Both the position numbers and the translations under genes were made by a program. DNA of 64,000 bases. It comes from Diphasiastrum complanatum (lineage: Eukaryota; Streptophyta; Lycopodiopsida; Lycopodiales; Lycopodiaceae). Position 1 is the first letter of the stretch. Every line of letters starts with the position of its first letter. The notes under the pieces were generated by a model. It was given only the letters and a program-made list of their open reading frames with translations, was not told the origin of the DNA and did no database searches. Below, in pieces: positions 1 through 11,037 of this stretch. Location of the stretch: the NCBI GenBank assembly GCA_029204225.1, contig CM055110.1, positions 988,675 to 1,052,674 of the forward strand, given 5' to 3'.

Positions 1-242
1 ACTATTATAAACAAGAAGATTTAACTGTAAAGAACTGTAACCATCGGAAAGAACGAAGAAGTAAAACGAAGAGAAAAACCATGTTCACAGATTCGACGGA
101 AATCTGTGAACATTTGACGAGAATCTGTAAACATATGACAATGCCCAAATCAGACAGAAGATGATTCAGACCTTGTAGTATTGTCCTATCTGTCAGAGGA
201 CACTTAGATTGGTCACTCTTGCACTGGAGCACGTGCATAAAT
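1..242. other. Unassigned sequence left of the truncated C LTR, with a strong hairpin
   Basis: No coding similarity is recognised. Similarity to the family C LTR starts only at 243, so this stretch either replaced the 5' part of that LTR or is a diverged piece of it. Positions 81-93 and 101-113 are perfect reverse complements (13 bp, 7-nt loop), and a third imperfect copy of the arm follows at about 122-134. Confidence 0.4.
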
Positions 243-355
243 GTATGATCAGCTTTCCTATTGTCAATCAATGCTACTCTGATCTTTATGGTATTATTGG
301 GCTTAGGAGATCAAAAGTACATGTGTAGGGGCGTCCCACACGTGTGAATTCAACA
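243..355 (+). repeat. Family C 5' LTR, 3' end only (113 bp)
   Basis: The segment matches the last ~110 bp of the full C LTR at 9876-10469, including the terminal ...gaattcaaca. It is followed directly by a primer binding site. The upstream ~480 bp of the LTR is absent or replaced, so this LTR has lost its promoter half. It contains the CACACGTGTG palindrome near 337-346. Confidence 0.75.
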
Positions 356-367
356 TAGTATCAGAGC
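356..367 (+). other. Primer binding site of element C
   Basis: tagtatcagagc differs by one base from tggtatcagagc, the site complementary to the 3' end of initiator methionine tRNA that is typical of plant Copia elements. It abuts the LTR end. Confidence 0.75.
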
Positions 368-1110
368 CTACCTAAGATTTACAAGCAAATCTAATAAAAA
401 AAGTTTGCAAATTTGATCAGATTTCAAGCTAGGAATTGTCTAGATTCTACTTTCTAGCTAGTGTGCAGTTTTCGGTGATTTAGAGCTTCAAACCACTTTG
501 AATGGTCTAGATCAGGTACTGTACGGAATTTCAGGTGCTGGCACGTGTGAAATCTGTCCATTTTCAGTTTGGTGGTTCTCTCTCACCTTAGATCCAAATT
601 TCATGCAAATCAGCCCAGTAGAAAGCTAGAAATGTGTAGAATCTGATGCAATTTGAATCGTGATAGCTGGATAAGCCAATCAGAAGTTATAAGCTTTCGA
701 AGAGTCGTAGGTAGGGCGCCTAGACCTGTGGCAAATCGTGAGTACATGTCATTTATTGCTTGATTGATCACAAAAATCATCCAGAAGTTGACCAATCTCA
801 TCTATATGTGATTTAGACAAAATTTAGGTTCTAGGCAAATTGTTTCATACAAATAGATTGTATTTGAGTCAATTTGACATCTTTAGAGTATTTTCACCCG
901 TGTGAAATTCAGAGAACCATAACTTTTGCCATTACTTCATTTTTTTTATGATTCAAATCTTGTTTTAGAGAGATTGTCAAGCTAGTGAGATCTGTCTCTC
1001 ATGTTTTTTGCTTCGTCTTACATAGGAATTTGGTTTTTGCCCTTGATTGGTTCCTATAGTGAGAAGATAAGCAATTTTTTCATCCATCTTTTTAACTTCC
1101 ATCATTTTTT

Positions 1111-1228
1111 ATGACTTCAATGGGTGTCTTTCTATTAGAAGCAAGTAAAATATTGTCAACCTTCAATTACTAAATTTGGAAGGTTAGGATGAAATCTGTC
1201 CTAATTCTACAAGATGTGATGGATATTG
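1111..1228 (+). pseudogene. Element C gag, 5' fragment
   Basis: Translation from ATG 1111 aligns residue for residue with the first 40 residues of the intact E1 Gag. It shares the IWKVRM core and the QD-M-IV block, but codon 21 is TAA where E1 has Ser. The frame is interrupted at 1228 by the family A insertion. After the duplicated tattg, gag resumes near 6520 at a point equal to E1 residue ~172, so the central gag region is missing. Confidence 0.7.
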
Positions 1229-2059
1229 TGTGAAAAATGCAAAAATAAGCTGGTAGAGGCCAAAAATCTTGTATATAGATAAACACACATGTGTGGAGCC
1301 TGTTCCCATGTGTGAAAATAGTGTACTTGTCATGTACCATAATTATATAGGTTGTACATATGATTTAATTCAAGTTCTAGTGGCCTAAAAATGCCAAAAA
1401 CTAGTTTTCTAGACATATGACACATGGCATCAATCTATTGATTGCATGAGCCACATCCTCTGGTTAGGTGTCATATCCCATGTGTAGAGGACATCTCACA
1501 TGTGTGGAATGAGCTGAAGTAGACGAATTTGGACTTCTAGAAGATTTCCAAGTAAATCTCCATATAGGAGAAAAATGGACCAAAAGTGCTCAAAATATAA
1601 GGTTTTGTCCAAATGTCACTTTTGCATGATGAATCATCATATGACAAAGTACCTTCACACATGTGGGATTAGAGGGATGATCAGTACCACGAGCTCCCAC
1701 TTATTGTATATATAGAGCCACATTTGGCCATAATCAATGTGAGACACCAATCTTGATTTTGGAAGCAATTTTGAGTGATTCTCTCCATTTGTCTACATTT
1801 GTTTTGATTGTTTTGAGGTTCTATCAATGTGTACTTGATTTTCAGGTTGGAGTTCGTTTTCAGACAGTGTTCACACGTGTGAAACCATAAAGTACACTTA
1901 CCTTCAATTAATGATTGTTCTTGTTAGGATTTTGTGTCTAGAGTTGATCTAGATTGATCTTAATTTGAAGTAGATTGATAGATCAAGTAATCTGACAACC
2001 AATCCCTCTTGAGGATCAAATTAGGATCCACTCTTGATCCTTTTTGTACTTTTTGCACA
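1229..2059 (+). repeat. Family A 5' LTR (831 bp)
   Basis: Bounded by TGTG...CACA. A TATA box (tatatata) lies near 1707-1714 in the sequence shared by all three A LTRs. ACACATGTGT or CACACGTGTG-like palindromes occur near 1284, 1306, 1496, 1652 and 1871. Confidence 0.9.
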
Positions 2060-2071
2060 TGGTATCAGAGC
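2060..2071 (+). other. Primer binding site of element A
   Basis: tggtatcagagc, a perfect initiator-Met tRNA primer site, directly after the LTR. Confidence 0.9.
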
Positions 2072-3667
2072 CTAGTACAAGAGGTTTTGTTGAAATTGAT
2101 AGGGTTAATCCAAATCAAAGCCAAAATTAGCAGTTTTTTGAAACTAGTCAAATTTTGGGTAGCGAGTTGGATTTGATAGATATTCTCAAAAATTTTGGAC
2201 CAGAACTTGTTGTGGGCTGTAGGAACTCTTTTCACACGTGTGAGGCCGTACAGCTCCGGTTTTGGTAGAGAAAATTCAAAAATTTGTACAATTTGACTCA
2301 CACCCCCAATTTGAGAGATTTTTGGTGCAAAATGAAGCATTTTCTATAGAGAATCTAATCCCTTGATTAGTTTTTGGATTAGATCAGCCAAGAAATTAAA
2401 TTTGAAGCTTGAAATAGGTGCATTAATTGATCATCTCTGATTTTTTGAGTGCATGTTGAAGTTGAGAGAGATTTTGCTAAAAATCATAGGTTAAGGAGTG
2501 ATATGCAAGGTGAGAGGTTGAAAGCCATTGTACCATCACTCTAGATTTGTTCAAGATTGATAGGGTAAAGTTTAGAAGCATCAATTTGCTAGAAAACATC
2601 TTTGGATCTGTCCTCCAAGTGAAACCTTTGAGAGTTTCTAGTGCATATAGAGCATCTATTCAAATCTTTTGTAGAATTTGACATAGATTGACTTAAATTG
2701 AGAGTTCTAGAAAAGATATTGAGATCCAAGTCACATTGTTCAACCCTACTCAATTTGTTTGAGTGATTGTAAGGTTTGAAAAGAGTCATTAAGGTGTCTA
2801 TGACAAATGTGTAGAGAGAGATCCAATTTTCTAATAGTTCCTTTCTTTGTAGAGGGCAAGATCTAGAAGCTCATTATGTGTTGTTATTGGTGGAGAGTTT
2901 GTCTCTTCCTAGGTGATCAAATATTTCTAAGTGGCATTAGCTCTTTTGAAGCACAATATCTTATTGAGAAAAATCACAACTTTTGATTTTGAATTTCATT
3001 CCAAGTCTTTAGAGGTAGAGTAATTGGTGGAATCCAATAGGGGTGATTGAATCAATTTATTGAGCAAAAATTGACATAGTATGTATAAAACTCAAATTAG
3101 TTCTATTCAACTTTCTTTGTGAGAGTGTGAGGGTCAATTTGAGATCCCATTGGATGTCTAGAATGAGGAGGAGTCCATATTTGAGTATTCATGCATGGTT
3201 GAGATATTTGTGAATCGCTAGTTGTCTAATTTTTTAAGCTTTGTGAAAAATTGGTGGTATAGTTTGTTGTCAAATCAAATCAAATTCATTCTAAATCTCA
3301 AGTGTGAGATTATTTGGGTCAAGAGTGAGTCCAAAAGAAGTGATTAAGTTTGATTTTCATGTCTTTGAAACAAAACCCATCTTTTTGTTCAAGAATCTCA
3401 AGTGTTGAGAGAACTAGTCAAGTGAAAAGGAAAATCTAGGTGTCAAATCTTTTTCATATCCATTTCAACTTTCAAAAGAAAGAGTCATTGGTATTTGATG
3501 AGTCCAATAGGAGATTGGATCTGATTTCTTTAGTGATTTGATTCAAAGATTGTGTGCTTTTGTCTTAGTGATCAAAGCAAAGTTTCCAAGTGACTAGTCA
3601 TTACTGTGAAGATTGATTCTTAGGTTTGTGAGCTAGATCTTTTGTAGATCCTTCTAGATTGTTGAAG
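2072..3667 (+). other. Long untranslated leader of element A
   Basis: About 1.6 kb without an ORF of interest, collinear with 51517-52974 of the chimeric element. It carries the TCACACGTGTGA palindrome at 2232-2243 followed directly by ggccgtac. Long leaders are typical of non-autonomous LTR elements that keep packaging signals but little coding capacity. Confidence 0.6.
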
Positions 3668-4985
3668 ATGTTCAAATCTAGTCTCTTGAAACTCACAAAT
3701 TACATTTGTAGAATCATATCACAAGTTTTTATTCACATGGCATCAATAGGTGGCGTCCTATCGAAGGAAAGAAAAGATCATGAGTGCAACCTTTGTGGCA
3801 AGGGAGGATATTTTTTCTCAAGATGCTACAAAAAGAAGACCAATCTATCCAAGGAGAACCAAAGCAAGGGGGCCGAGGTGAAGGATGGAACTTCATGTTC
3901 AAAATGCAAATACAAGAAGGACAAGTCCAAGGAAAGGCGTTTCCTTTGTGGAAAGGTGAATGAGGCTTGGAGTCTCACAAGGACTTGCAAGATTTGTCTT
4001 CAAGAGTCCATCACAACATATGTCAAATCTTTTGAAATTTTTCATGTAGAAGTGCATTGTTTGGTTCAAGATGCAAAGATAGATGTCACTTTCATGAAAG
4101 TAACTTTGATCTATTTTATGTCCTTGAAAAGTATTTTGCTTGGAACTTTGGACAACTTCAAACTTATTGTTATTATCCAAGAGAAATCAATCAAGAATAA
4201 GGAGCAATCACAGAATGAAAATAGTTTCATTTATGCTCTCCTGTCAACTTATGAAGATCTATTTTGCTTTGAAGGGATTTTTGTATCCCAAAGGTGGCTT
4301 AAGTCAATACTAGTTGAGTGTGATGCCTTAAGGATGTTTTCCTTGTAAGCTTACATTAGTTATGAAGACAAGGAAATGGAAATATCTTCATAATGTAGGA
4401 TCTTTTGGTTTCAATAAGATCATGAATGATGTGTTCATTCGTAAAGATGAAAATTGTAAGTTTTCAATCTTAAAGGCAAGTTGTAAACTTCTTATGAGAA
4501 TAAGTGAAGCATCCAAAGTGGACACTTATATCCATAAGCAAGTAGTTAGCCTTATTGAGATGGAAATGTCTTTTGATTTCAATATTGGAAAAATCATGCT
4601 AAGTTGTGGTGATTTTTGGACTTATGTTTCTAGCATAAGTAATCTTGATAATCATAGGAAGTGCATATTGAATGGTCATACTTGTCGTGATAATTATGAG
4701 ACATGGAGGTCTCGGTTTTCCATCAAGAAGGAGCATCATGAAGAGGATCTTAAGGAGTCATCTCAAGGTTCAAGTGTGCCAAGGATTGAGGAGAGACCTT
4801 CTCAAATTGTGATTCCAAAAAGAAACTCAAGAAATATGGTTGAGTCCATGTGGCTCACATTTCAAGGGAAAGAGGGGCATATCTCATGTGGTATACATCA
4901 CATACTTACTTCTCTTATGTCATTTATAAATCAATTTGCTTTAGTGAGATCATTGCATCTCAAAATTGGAATAAAGCCATACTAG
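3668..4985 (+). pseudogene. Family A ORF, first part: degenerate zinc knuckle plus unrecognised module
   Basis: Reading from ATG 3668 (or 3737, where MASI matches the start of the E Gag) gives a CCHC-like knuckle, CNLCGKGGYFFSRC, with Tyr in place of the zinc-binding His. A basic Lys-rich linker follows, then a second motif, RFLCGKVN... to TCKIC, whose first Cys is Arg here but Cys in the 50683 copy. The downstream sequence (SQRW-KSILVE, CKLLMR-SEAS, SSISNLDNHRKC) is not recognised as any retroelement domain. The frame ends at 4346-4348 through an 11-nt deletion relative to the 50683 copy and resumes at 4362. The ancestral product was probably about 430 residues. Confidence 0.5.
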
Positions 4986-5554
4986 TTGAGTATGAAGTCT
5001 CTCTTGAGAACATAGATGATGTTCTTAAAAGGTTGAAATTGATTTTAAAGCAATTAGAATGCAAATGGTTATTTCATCAAATGTATGCTCTTGAGTCATG
5101 TAAGAGCAAAAGTGATTTGTTCACTCATAGTTTGAAAATTTGTATTGAGGCAAATTGTAAACTCTTTATGAGAGTAAGTGAATCATCTTCTAAAGACACT
5201 TATCTCCATAATGAAGTATTTAGCCTCATTGGATCTGAGATTAGCATGGTAAACAAGCATGAAGATATGATACAAACACTTTGTTATTATAGCATGCATA
5301 GTCTTGCCAATTTGGATAAGTCTAATTCTCTAGATCATGGTAACATGATGTTAGATCTTTGTGATCCTAATAAGTCAAGAAGAAATCTTTATTTTCTCAA
5401 GGAGGAGCATGCACATGAAGAAGGAGCAAGTCTCAAAGTCAAGCATCTACATGAAATTTGGAAGGAATCAATTTTGAAGATGCTAGGATGGTGCAAAGCT
5501 TTCAAGTTCATCAAAGATGTCAACATCAAAGAAGCACTATCATGGATATGGTGA
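4850..5554 (+). CDS. Family A ORF, second part: 234-codon frame repeating the first module
   Basis: This frame has no recognised domain but resembles the preceding ORF as a diverged internal repeat. SQNWNKAILVE echoes SQRWLKSILVE, CKLFMRVSESSSKDTYLHNEVFSLI echoes CKLLMRISEASKVDTYIHKQVVSLI in pattern, and the Ser-Leu-Asn-Leu-Asp and Lys-Glu-Glu-His tails recur. It lies where pol would be and stops ~115 bp before the polypurine tract. The true start is unclear because the frame overlaps the end of the preceding one. It may be a captured or duplicated gene segment. Confidence 0.4.
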   Translation: MAHISRERGAYLMWYTSHTYFSYVIYKSICFSEIIASQNWNKAILVEYEVSLENIDDVLKRLKLILKQLECKWLFHQMYALESCKSKSDLFTHSLKICIEANCKLFMRVSESSSKDTYLHNEVFSLIGSEISMVNKHEDMIQTLCYYSMHSLANLDKSNSLDHGNMMLDLCDPNKSRRNLYFLKEEHAHEEGASLKVKHLHEIWKESILKMLGWCKAFKFIKDVNIKEALSWIW

Positions 5555-5670
5555 TTTCAGATCAACATCAAGCTCATTGGCTGATCTTCACACCTTTTGA
5601 ACCAGCAAAGACCAATTCAGCCCATGGAGTCAAGTTCAAGATCATCATGTTTTCCATTAAGCTAGATTTT

Positions 5671-5680
5671 TGAGGAGGAG
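5671..5680 (+). other. Polypurine tract of element A
   Basis: tgaggaggag immediately precedes the 3' LTR. The same aggaggag tract precedes the 3' LTRs of elements E and AB. Confidence 0.8.
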
Positions 5681-6511
5681 TGTGAAAAATGCAAAAATAA
5701 GCTTGGTAGAGGCCAAAAATCTTGTATATAGATAAACACACATGTGTGGAGCCTGTTCCCACGTGTGAAAATAGTGTACTTGTCATGTACCATAATCATA
5801 TAGGTTGTACATATGATTTAATTCAAGTTCTAGTGGCTAAAAAGGCCAAAAACTAGTTTTCTAGACATATAACACATGGCATCAATCTATTGATTGCATG
5901 AGCCACATCCTTTGGTTAGGTGTCATATCCCATGTGTAGAGGACAGCTCACATGTGTGGAATAAGCTGAAGTAGGCGAATTTTGACTTCTAGAATATTTC
6001 CAAGTAGATCTCCATATAGAAGAAAAATGGACCAAAAGTGCTCAAAATAGAAGGTTTTGTCCAAGTGTCAGTTTTGCATGATGAATCATCATATGACAAA
6101 GCACCTCACACATGTGGGATCAGAGGAATGATCAGTACCACGAGCTCCCACTTATTGTATATATAGAGCCACATTTGGCCATAATCAATGTGAGACACCA
6201 ATCTTGATTTTGGAAGCAATTTTGAGTGATTCTCTCCATTTGTCTACATTTGTTTTGATTGTTTTGAGGTTCTATCAATGTGTACTTGATTTTCAGGTTG
6301 GAGTCCGTACTCAGACAATGTTTCACACGTGTGAAACCATAAAGTACATTTACCTTCAATTACTGATTGTTCTTGTTAGGATTTTGTGTCTAGAATTGAT
6401 CTAGATTGATCTTAATCTGATGCAGATTGATAGATCAGGTAATCTGACAACCAATCCCTCTTGAGGATCAGATTAGGATCCACTCTTGGTCCTTTTTGTA
6501 CTTTTTGCACA
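5681..6511 (+). repeat. Family A 3' LTR (831 bp)
   Basis: Collinear with 1229-2059, same length and termini, and followed by the target duplication tattg at 6512-6516. Confidence 0.9.
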
Positions 6512-6544
6512 TATTGTACTTGGAATTGAAAAGAGCTACCAAGT

Positions 6545-7855
6545 TTGGAAGCACTCCAAAGTGTGCTCATTTCTGAAGAATCAAGACGAGAGTATAAACT
6601 CTTGAAAATGGAGAGACTGTCTCTCAACATTGATGGTAAAGCTCTCTTTACCAAAGATAAGCACAAGACAAGAAGTAAGAATCAACACCAACCCTCTTCA
6701 AGCAACAACAATCTTATTTCCAAGGAAAAAGAAGAAGAGGATGAGTCATCTCAAGCTTTCACATCCAAGAAAAAGAAAAAAAACATCAAGTGTTTCTTTT
6801 GTGGCAAGAAGGGACATTATGCCACCAATTGCTTCAAGAAGAAGAGTCAATTCAAGCAAGCCAACATTTCTAATGAAGAGAAGGAAAATGCTCATGCAAG
6901 TGATGGAGAGGGATCTCTTATGGTCTCGAGTTTTTCTTCATCACCCTTTAAGAATGATGGTTCGTGGTACATCGACAGTGGAGCTTCCTCACATATGTGT
7001 AACTCCAAACATTCTTTTTCATTCATGTCACCTTATGAAAGAGCCAAGAAGTCCATCTACACAGCAAATGATCATGAGTGTGCTATTGAAGGCATAGGGA
7101 CCATTCCCTTAAAGCTTTCATCATCAAAAGTTCTTTCTCTGTCTAAAGTACTTTTTGTTCCTAAGTTAACAAAAAATCTTATTAGTGTTGGACAATTGTT
7201 TGATAGTGGACTAGATGTGAATTTCAATGTTGATACATGTACAATCAAGAAGCATGATGAGATCCTTGCATTTGGGTCTAGATATGGTGGAATCTACAAG
7301 CTTAATCCCAAAGAGTATGCTAACTCTTGTGATGGTGCTTTTGCTTGTCATATTTCTTTGGAGGACCTTTGGCATAGAAGGTTGGGGCATCCTAACTATA
7401 GTTCTATGGTGTCCATGGTCAAAAAAGCCAAAGCTATTGGCTTGCCTAATCTTATCTCCAAGTATTTCAAGCCATGTGAGGCTTGTGCCATATCTAAGTC
7501 TCATAAAAAGCCTTTTTCAAAGTTGGAGCTCATACACTTGGATGTGCACTTCTCATCTTCAAAGAGCAAGGGTGGTGCTACTTGCTTTGTAACTTTTATT
7601 GATGATTTCACTAGATTTACTTGGTTATATCTTCTAGCTTCAAAGTCTATGGTGTTTGACTATTTCCTAAAGTTCAAAGCTCTAATTGAAAAGCAATTTT
7701 CATACAAAATCAAGATTCTTAGAAGTGATGGAGGTGGTGAGTATACTTCCAATAAATTTCATGATTATTGTGAGCTTGAAGGCATTAAAAGGGAGTTTTC
7801 TTGTGCATACTTTTGGGGTGAGGCCATCAATTGTTCAAACTATCTTTGCACTTAG
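6545..7855 (+). pseudogene. Element C gag (3' part), protease and broken integrase
   Basis: The frame opens inside Gag; TTG 6545 is not a real start. In order it shows a CCHC knuckle CFFCGKKGHYATNC, protease motif WYIDSGASSHM, the pre-integrase LWHRRLGHP followed by a Cys pair, and the integrase core with LDVHF, FIDDF and RSDGGGEY. About 30 codons that carry the third catalytic residue (the NGVAE-R block in element E) are deleted before YFWGEA. The reading then slips out of frame near 7845. Integrase is therefore non-functional. Confidence 0.8.
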
Positions 7856-9857
7856 AGAAAAGTCACCATATGAAGCACTTTATTTGAAGAAACCTAAGGT
7901 TGATCACCTTAGAGTATTTGGATGCATATGCTTTGTCCATATTCCCTTGGAAACGAGAAAGAAGGATGATCCTTGTGCAAACAAAGGAGTAATGGTTGGA
8001 TATTCATCTAACAAGAAAGCCTATCGAATCTACATGCTCTCTACTTCTAAAGTAATTGACAGTAGAGATGTAGTTTTTCATGAAAAAGAAAAGTCCAATC
8101 TTGGAGGGGCCGAGATCAAGCAACCTCAAAATCTATCACCTTTTGTTATTGAAGACAATCAACATATCGAGGAGTCGAGATTTGAAGATGGAAGTCCTCG
8201 GATTTTCACTCCTAGAAGATCCATGAGGGAGAGATCCGAGCCTAAGAGGCTCACTTATGATGACAAAGGAAAACAACTGGATCTTGATTCCACTTATGCT
8301 TATTTTGTTTCTCATGAGGAGCCCAAAGATGTCCAAGAAGCTCTCAATACCAAGGAGTGGTATGAGGTCATGAAGATTGAATATGATGCCTTGATCACCA
8401 ACCACACATGGGAGCTAGTGGATCCACCACCTAACATGCATATCATTGGATGCAAGTGGGTGTTCAAGATCAAGTACAATCATGATGGCTCTATCAACAA
8501 GTACAAGGCAAGATTATGTGCTAAAGGCTTTGCACAAATATATGGCCTTGACTATGAAGAAACCTTTGCTCATGTAGCAAAGATGGTGACAATAAGAATC
8601 ATAATCTCTCTTGACTTATTTTTTAAGTGGAAACTATTTCAACTTGATGTCTCCAACGCTTTTTTGAATGGCTATCTTGAGGAGGAAATATACATGGAAC
8701 AGCCTCAAGGATTTATCAAAGATAAATCTAAGGTGTGTTTGCTATTTAGAAGTCTTTATGGCTTGAAGCAAACACCTAAATTATGGTATTCAAGACTGAA
8801 CAACTTTCTACATTCATTCGGATTTGTGCTTAGTGACTATGATCCTTCTATGTACTTAAAATTTGATGGTAGTAATATTGTCATTCTTTTAATCTATGTA
8901 GATGACATCATTCTTAGTGGAAGTTGTTTGATGCTAGTTCAAGAAACCAAAGATGCATTAGGAAAAGAATTTAAAATGCAAGATCTAGAAGAGATCCATT
9001 ACATTTTAGGCCTTGAGATTGATTTTCATGAAGAGTATGTTTTTATTTGTCAATCTAGATATGTTTTTTCTATGTTGAGAAAATTCAATATTGAAAATTG
9101 TAAAGGCATAGATACTCCCATGGAGCAACATGTAAAAGATCCTATTAAAGGTGATGAAAGATCCTTCGAGAACATCACACTTTATAGGAGTCTTATAGGC
9201 TCTTTAATTTGGCTTACTATCACTAGACCCGATTTGAGCTATTGTGTGCACAAATTGAGTCAATTTATGCAAGATCCTAAGATCCAACATTGGAAGATGG
9301 CCAAGAGAGTTCTAAGATACGTATCTTCTACTCAAGATTATGGTTTATTGTACAAGAATGAAGATCTAACCATTGTTGGCTATTCGGATTCTGATTTTGC
9401 AAGTGATAAAATGGATCGAAAGTCCATTAATGCATATACTATCTTTCTTGGAGGCAATCTTGTGTCTTGGCTTTCAAAGAAGCAAGATACCATATCTCTA
9501 TCTTCTTGTGAGGCCGAGTACAAAGCACTCACTACAACAACTAAAGAGGTGCTTTGGATCAAAAAATTAATCATGGAACTAAAGTGCATCAAAGAGGATG
9601 ATCTTCCCTTGATCAAATGTGACAACATATCGACCCAAGCTCATGCAAACAATCCTATTTTTCATGCAAGAAGCAAGCATATAAAAGTGGCACACCATTT
9701 TGTAAGGGAAAAGCTCATTGGAGGTGCAATCAACGAACACATCGACACATCTTCATGTATTGCTGATCTTCTCACAAACCCACTTTGCAAAAGTGCCTTC
9801 TCAAAGCATAGATCTAATCTTCGTCTTATCTCAAGATCAATGCTTGATCCACATTAG
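7846..9857 (+). pseudogene. Element C reverse transcriptase and RNase H
   Basis: One long frame (open from 7686; homologous from about 7846) holds the integrase C-terminal part (SPYEALY, VFGCICF), RT (GCKWVFK, LDVSNAFLNG, SLYGLKQ, catalytic YVDDI) and RNase H (SDSDFA, SCEAEYKAL, SKHIKVAHHFVRE). It ends with the usual Copia C-terminal TNPL and SK--RSNL blocks. RT and RNase H catalytic residues look intact, but separation from gag and integrase makes it a pseudogene. RT resembles the chimeric element at 54329 more than element E. Confidence 0.8.
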
Positions 9858-9875
9858 TTACATTTCTAGGAGACG

Positions 9876-10469
9876 TGTCAAAATATTGAAAAAATCTATC
9901 TAATGTTGTAAGTAGAGGTCCTAAAAATGGCAAAGATGAATTGAGCTCTTTTGGCTTAGTAAAGACCCATCTTAGAATAAAATATTCAAGGTAGGTAGAA
10001 GTAGAACTCGAGCTACCATAGGAATTGCCATTTGTACTTTGCATGCCACATTTAATGCATGAAAAGACTAGGTGGCACAATTAGACATATTGAGGTGGCT
10101 TGAGAGGTGGATTCATAATTCCAATTCAACTCAAAGTAGGAGAAGAGTCCATGGATCTATATATATGTGATGTACTCTCATTGAGAAGATGATGAAACTT
10201 GTGTGTAATGCAAATTTGGAGACTAAGCTCTTTGTGCCCTCTCTTTCTACTCGAATTTTGTACTTTCATATTCTCTCTCTAGCCGAGTTGAGGCATTTAT
10301 TATGCTTAGTTTCATGTTTTGTTGACAGACCTTGCTTGTAACACAATAATATTTCTTGTATGATCAGCTTTCCTATTGTCAATCAATGCTAGTCTGATCT
10401 TTATGGTATCATTGGGCTTAGGAGATCAAAAGTACATGTGTAGGACGTCCCACACGTGCGAATTCAACA
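9876..10469 (+). repeat. Family C 3' LTR (594 bp)
   Basis: Starts tgtcaaaa after a degenerate purine tract and ends ttcaaca. TATA-like tatatatatg lies near 10158-10166. CCACACGTGCG is close to the 3' end. The same end is seen at 243-355. Confidence 0.85.
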
Positions 10470-11037
10470 CTTTTGATCTCCTAAGCCCAATAATACCATA
10501 AAGATCAGATTAGCATTGATTGACAATAGGAAAGCTGATCATACAAGAAATATTATTGTGTTACAAGCAAGATCTGTCAACAAAACATGAAACTAAGTAC
10601 AATAAATGCCTCAACTCGGCTAGAGAGAGAAAATGAAAGTACAAAACTCGAGTAGAGATCGAGGGCACAAAGAGCTTAGTCTCCAAATTTGCATTACACA
10701 CAAATTTTATCATTTTCTCAATGAGAGTACATCACATATATATAGATCCATGGACTCTCCTCCTACTTTGAGTTGAATTGGAGTTACGAATCCACCTCTC
10801 GAGCTATCTAGACTTATTCAAGCCACTTCAATATGTCTAATTGTGCCACCTAGTATTTTCATGCATTAAATGTGGCATGCAAAGTACAAATGACAATTCC
10901 TATGGTAGCTCGAGTTTCTACTTCTACCTACCTTATTCTAAGATGGGTCTTTACTAAGCCAAAAGAGCTCAATTCATCTTTGGCATTTTTAGGACCCCTA
11001 CTTACAACATTAGATAGATTTTTTCAATATTTTGACA
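10470..11037 (-). repeat. Inverted copy of the family C LTR
   Basis: Reverse complement of LTR C from its first base (tgtcaaaatattg, ending at 11037) to the ...gatcaaaag block. Only the last 37 bp of the LTR is missing. It begins on the base after the direct LTR ends. Similarity is high by eye (roughly 95%), with scattered substitutions and small indels. Confidence 0.85.

Larger units (their letters stand above)
1229..6511 (+). mobile_element. Non-autonomous Copia-type LTR element, family A, complete with TSD
   Basis: Two 831-bp LTRs (1229-2059, 5681-6511) start TGTG and end CACA. A perfect PBS at 2060-2071 and a purine tract tgaggaggag at 5671-5680 are in the correct places. The 5-bp target duplication tattg lies at 1224-1228 and 6512-6516. 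The 3.6-kb interior has a ~1.6-kb leader and a degenerate Gag-like ORF followed by unrecognised coding sequence. There is no protease, integrase, RT or RNase H. The two LTRs differ at several percent of sites by eye, so the insertion is not very recent. It would need enzymes from another element. Confidence 0.9.
356..10469 (+). mobile_element. Copia element C (broken, with element A nested in its gag)
   Basis: Order on the plus strand: truncated 5' LTR (243-355), PBS, ~740-bp leader, gag start at 1111, insertion of element A (1229-6511), rest of gag, protease, integrase, RT, RNase H to 9857, short purine tract, 3' LTR 9876-10469. Gag has a stop at codon 21 and lacks roughly 130 internal codons compared with element E. 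Integrase has a deletion. The element is dead, but RT and RNase H still form one 723-codon frame. A left target duplication cannot be checked because the LTR is truncated. Confidence 0.8.
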
